The notes below the pieces were generated by a model. It was given only the letters and a program-made list of their open reading frames with translations. It was not told the origin of the DNA and ran no database searches. Positions 5,633 through 7,145 of a DNA stretch of 7,145 nt are shown in pieces (position 1 is the first letter of the stretch; every line of letters starts with the position of its first letter). The translations under genes were made by a program, and so were the position numbers. Source of the stretch: Pseudomonadota bacterium (GTDB lineage: Bacteria > Desulfobacterota > DSM-4660 > Desulfatiglandales > B25-G16); the NCBI GenBank assembly GCA_015223015.1, contig JADFWK010000064.1:1-7145 (forward strand). Reading direction: 5' to 3'.

Positions 5633-5803
5633 ATGGCGCGCTCTGAGCGGGATGAGCGAAGCGAACTAAGGTTTTTATCTATTCCTTTCGATCGGCCGGT
5701 GGCGGAACAAATATCAACGGCACCTGAAATTGATGCATTCGCAAAAAGTGGATTTTGCTCAATCTCGTTCACAAAACACTTTTTACGAGTTTGTCAAAAT
5801 TGA
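5633..5803 (+). CDS. Possible 56-residue leader ORF overlapping the lpxB start
   Basis: The frame starts at ATG 5633, with AGGGGA at 5625-5630 just upstream, and stays open for 56 codons to TGA at 5801-5803. It resembles no family I know. The last 24 or so codons are encoded by the terminal-inverted-repeat element at 5730-5797, and the early codons are charged (ARSERDERSELR). The stop overlaps the probable lpxB start in the arrangement TTGA (5800-5803), which would allow translational coupling. It may equally be a chance open frame in intergenic DNA; I favour chance slightly. Confidence 0.2.
   Translation: MARSERDERSELRFLSIPFDRPVAEQISTAPEIDAFAKSGFCSISFTKHFLRVCQN
5730..5797. mobile_element. 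68-base terminal-inverted-repeat (MITE-like) element before lpxB
   Basis: The left end (5730-5750, TTGATG..TTCGCAAAAAGTG) and right end (5777-5797, CACTTTTTACGA..TTGTCAA) are inverted copies matching at 16 of 21 positions. Only 26 bases lie between them. The same two ends, in the same orientation, occur in the element at 6989-7145. It encodes no transposase and would need one acting in trans. The TTG at 5755 and the TTG at 5791 lie inside it, which argues against them as lpxB starts. Confidence 0.6.
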
Positions 5804-6960
5804 GCCCAAAAAAGAACGTCATGATCGTGGCAGGAGAGGCCTCAGGGGATATTTATGGGGCTCGTTTGGTCTTGGCACTCAAGGAGCTTGCCCCTGATAT
5901 CACCTTTCTTGGCCTTGGTGGCCCAGAGATGGAGAACGCAGGTGTTAGGGTTATTCATCAAGTATCGGATCTTTCCGTTGTAGGATTGACGGAGATCATA
6001 CCCAAAATCAGGCACATCTCTCGGGTCTTGAGTGATTTGAAGAAGTCCTTAAAAGGTAATCCTCCGGATCTCTTAATACTCATTGACTACCCGGGCTTCA
6101 ATCTAAACTTAGCAAAGAAGGCACACTCTCTGGGTATTCCTGTCTTTTATTATATTCCTCCTCAGGTGTGGGCATGGCGGGAAAGAAGGGTGAAAAAGAT
6201 AGGGCGAAGGGTAGATCGGGTTGCGGTTATTCTCCCGTTCGAGAGAGAATTTTACCAGAAACACGGTCTTGAGGCGGACTATGTTGGGCATCCACTCCTG
6301 GATTTATCTTCACCTTCCAAGGATAAGAATGAGATCCGAAAGGATTTGGGCATTAGCTATGAGCACGATCCCATAGTTGCACTGCTTCCCGGAAGCAGGG
6401 CTGAAGAGATTATCAGACTCATGCCCGTAATGACGGATGCGGCTGAAATTATTTCCCGTTCGTATCCTCGTCTGTGCTGCATCTTGCCACTAGCATCTAC
6501 CGTGGGAGAGGATATGGTCAAGCCTTATCTGGAAAACGTCACGGTAGATATTAGGATTGGAACGTCTGATACCAAGGAATTATTGAAGATAGCCGATTTG
6601 GCTCTTATTGCCTCTGGTACAGCTACCTTAGAGGCAGCCATAATGGAAACACCTATGGTAATAGCCTATAAGGTATCCCCATTAACCTATATTTTTGGCC
6701 GATCCCTTGTAAAGGTGTCTTACATTGGTCTGGTGAATTTGGTGGCTGGAAAGGCCATCATCCCGGAGTTGATTCAAGGTAATGCAACAGGTAGTCGTTT
6801 GGCTGAGGAGGGTTTAGCCATCTTAGAAAATGGTGGAATGAGAAAAGAGATGAAAAAAGAATTACAATTGGTAAAAGAGCAACTCGGTCGAGGTGGTGCT
6901 TGCAAGAAGGCGGCTTCTATTGCAGCGCAGATGATGGGTTTGGAAGTACAAAGTGACTAA
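5800..6960 (+). CDS. lpxB: Lipid-A-disaccharide synthase LpxB
   Basis: LpxB, a GT19 glycosyltransferase at the inner face of the inner membrane, joins lipid X to UDP-2,3-diacylglucosamine to form the beta-1,6 disaccharide. From TTG at 5800 it has 386 residues, a normal length (E. coli 382). Visible features are GEASGD at 12-17 (E13), LIDYPGFN with D96 matching catalytic D98 of E. coli, VWAW at 123-126, YVGHP, LPGSR with R200, ASGTATLEAA, and LVNLVAG with N313. TTG 5800 gives MSPKKNVMIVAGEASGD. ATG 5821 would give MIVAGEASGD and is the main alternative, and neither has a strong ribosome binding site. TTG 5755 would add 15 residues from the inverted-repeat element. The gene is bracketed by two related elements. 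Confidence 0.96.
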   Translation: MSPKKNVMIVAGEASGDIYGARLVLALKELAPDITFLGLGGPEMENAGVRVIHQVSDLSVVGLTEIIPKIRHISRVLSDLKKSLKGNPPDLLILIDYPGFNLNLAKKAHSLGIPVFYYIPPQVWAWRERRVKKIGRRVDRVAVILPFEREFYQKHGLEADYVGHPLLDLSSPSKDKNEIRKDLGISYEHDPIVALLPGSRAEEIIRLMPVMTDAAEIISRSYPRLCCILPLASTVGEDMVKPYLENVTVDIRIGTSDTKELLKIADLALIASGTATLEAAIMETPMVIAYKVSPLTYIFGRSLVKVSYIGLVNLVAGKAIIPELIQGNATGSRLAEEGLAILENGGMRKEMKKELQLVKEQLGRGGACKKAASIAAQMMGLEVQSD

Positions 6961-6991
6961 AATTGTAAGTGATCTAAAGTGCCTAAAGTTG
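6951..6991. repeat. Degenerate short repeat at the lpxB 3' end
   Basis: CTAAA recurs at 6957, 6974 and 6983, and AAGTG at 6951, 6967 and 6977, so the stretch is built of related units of about 8-10 bases (for example CTAAAGTGC and CTAAAGTTG). The first unit contains the last codons and stop of lpxB. It resembles the 7-base arrays in placement but not in period. It leads directly into the terminal-inverted-repeat element. Confidence 0.45.
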
Positions 6992-7145
6992 ATGGTTTCG
7001 TAAAAAGTCAAATTTTCCCATTTATCTGGATTCCCGCCTACGCGGGAATGGCAATAAAGCATTTAATATCAATAAGATACACTATCCGTCATACCCGCAA
7101 ATGCGGGTATCCAGACGTTAAAAGAACCTTTTACGAATTTATCAA
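6989..7145. mobile_element. 157-base terminal-inverted-repeat (MITE-like) element after lpxB
   Basis: Ends at 6989-7009 (TTGATGGTTTCGTAAAAAG..) and 7125-7145 (..CTTTTACGAATTTATCAA) are inverted copies matching at about 16 of 21 positions, and they match the ends of the element at 5730-5797. Inside are two perfect 8-pair hairpins: ATTCCCGC-CTAC-GCGGGAAT at 7030-7049 and ATACCCGC-AAAT-GCGGGTAT at 7091-7110. Their outer flanks (CTGGAT at 7027, ATCCAG at 7109) also pair with each other, so the whole can fold as a cruciform. The ATTCCCGC..GCGGGAAT hairpin is a common dispersed bacterial repeat. No transposase is encoded. The window ends exactly at the element boundary. Confidence 0.75.

Larger units (their letters stand above)
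5485..5799. other. Gene-poor gap between the dehydrogenase and lpxB
   Basis: This 315-base gap is made of three blocks. 5485-5607 is a palindromic block of GGTTCA-type heptamers and hairpins. 5608-5729 is unique sequence with a possible small open reading frame starting at 5633. 5730-5797 is a 68-base terminal-inverted-repeat element that stops three bases before the probable lpxB start. No clear promoter or terminator is visible. Confidence 0.55.

Noticed and set aside
5755..5799. TTG 5755 as the lpxB start
   Set aside because: The extra residues are encoded by the inverted-repeat element and have no counterpart in LpxB.
6862..7062. Minus-strand ORF of 66 codons over the lpxB end and downstream element
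   Set aside because: Its start (HSRVGGNP) is the usual translation of the ATTCCCGC/GCGGGAAT repeat, and the rest is antisense to lpxB.
7027..7114. Paired hairpins read as a rho-independent terminator for lpxB
   Set aside because: The stems are strong but no T run follows either one; they are better explained as the core of the inverted-repeat element.

Overview
The window carries a lipid A (Raetz pathway) gene cluster, entirely on the + strand: skp/ompH, lpxD, fabZ, lpxA, lpxI, a Gfo/Idh/MocA-family dehydrogenase, and lpxB. It belongs to a diderm, LPS-making bacterium. Using lpxI rather than lpxH for the UDP-diacylglucosamine hydrolase step, placing a sugar dehydrogenase just before lpxB, and filling gaps with short repeats all suggest a deltaproteobacterium-like lineage (Desulfobacterota or relatives). 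That assignment is inference; no rRNA or other taxonomic marker is present.

Layout. 1-425 is a repeat- and palindrome-rich intergenic stretch with no gene; the bamA gene that often precedes skp is not in the window. 426-3248 is a tight block (skp, lpxD, fabZ, lpxA) with gaps of 17, 8 and 5 bases. From 3249 on the organisation changes: lpxI, the dehydrogenase and lpxB are each preceded by 176-317 bases of non-coding DNA full of repeats. 6961-7145 is a degenerate short repeat followed by a terminal-inverted-repeat element that runs to the last base.

How the genes work together. Skp is a periplasmic chaperone for outer membrane proteins. FabZ dehydrates 3-hydroxyacyl-ACP and so competes with LpxA and LpxD for the same acyl donors. 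LpxA puts the first 3-hydroxyacyl chain on UDP-GlcNAc. After deacetylation by LpxC (not in the window), LpxD adds the second chain. LpxI releases UMP to give lipid X, and LpxB joins lipid X to UDP-diacylglucosamine to make the disaccharide. The dehydrogenase sits where gnnA lies in bacteria that make 2,3-diamino-sugar lipid A, but its aminotransferase partner gnnB is absent here.

What stands out. All genes belong to known families; I see no new enzyme system. The unusual part is the intergenic DNA. Four degenerate tandem arrays with a period of about 7 bases but four different unit sequences lie at gene edges. One runs into the 5' end of lpxI, which then has no ATG, GTG or TTG start ahead of its conserved N-terminus. 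lpxB is bracketed by two elements sharing the same roughly 21-base terminal inverted repeats, and the upstream one ends three bases before the probable TTG start of lpxB.
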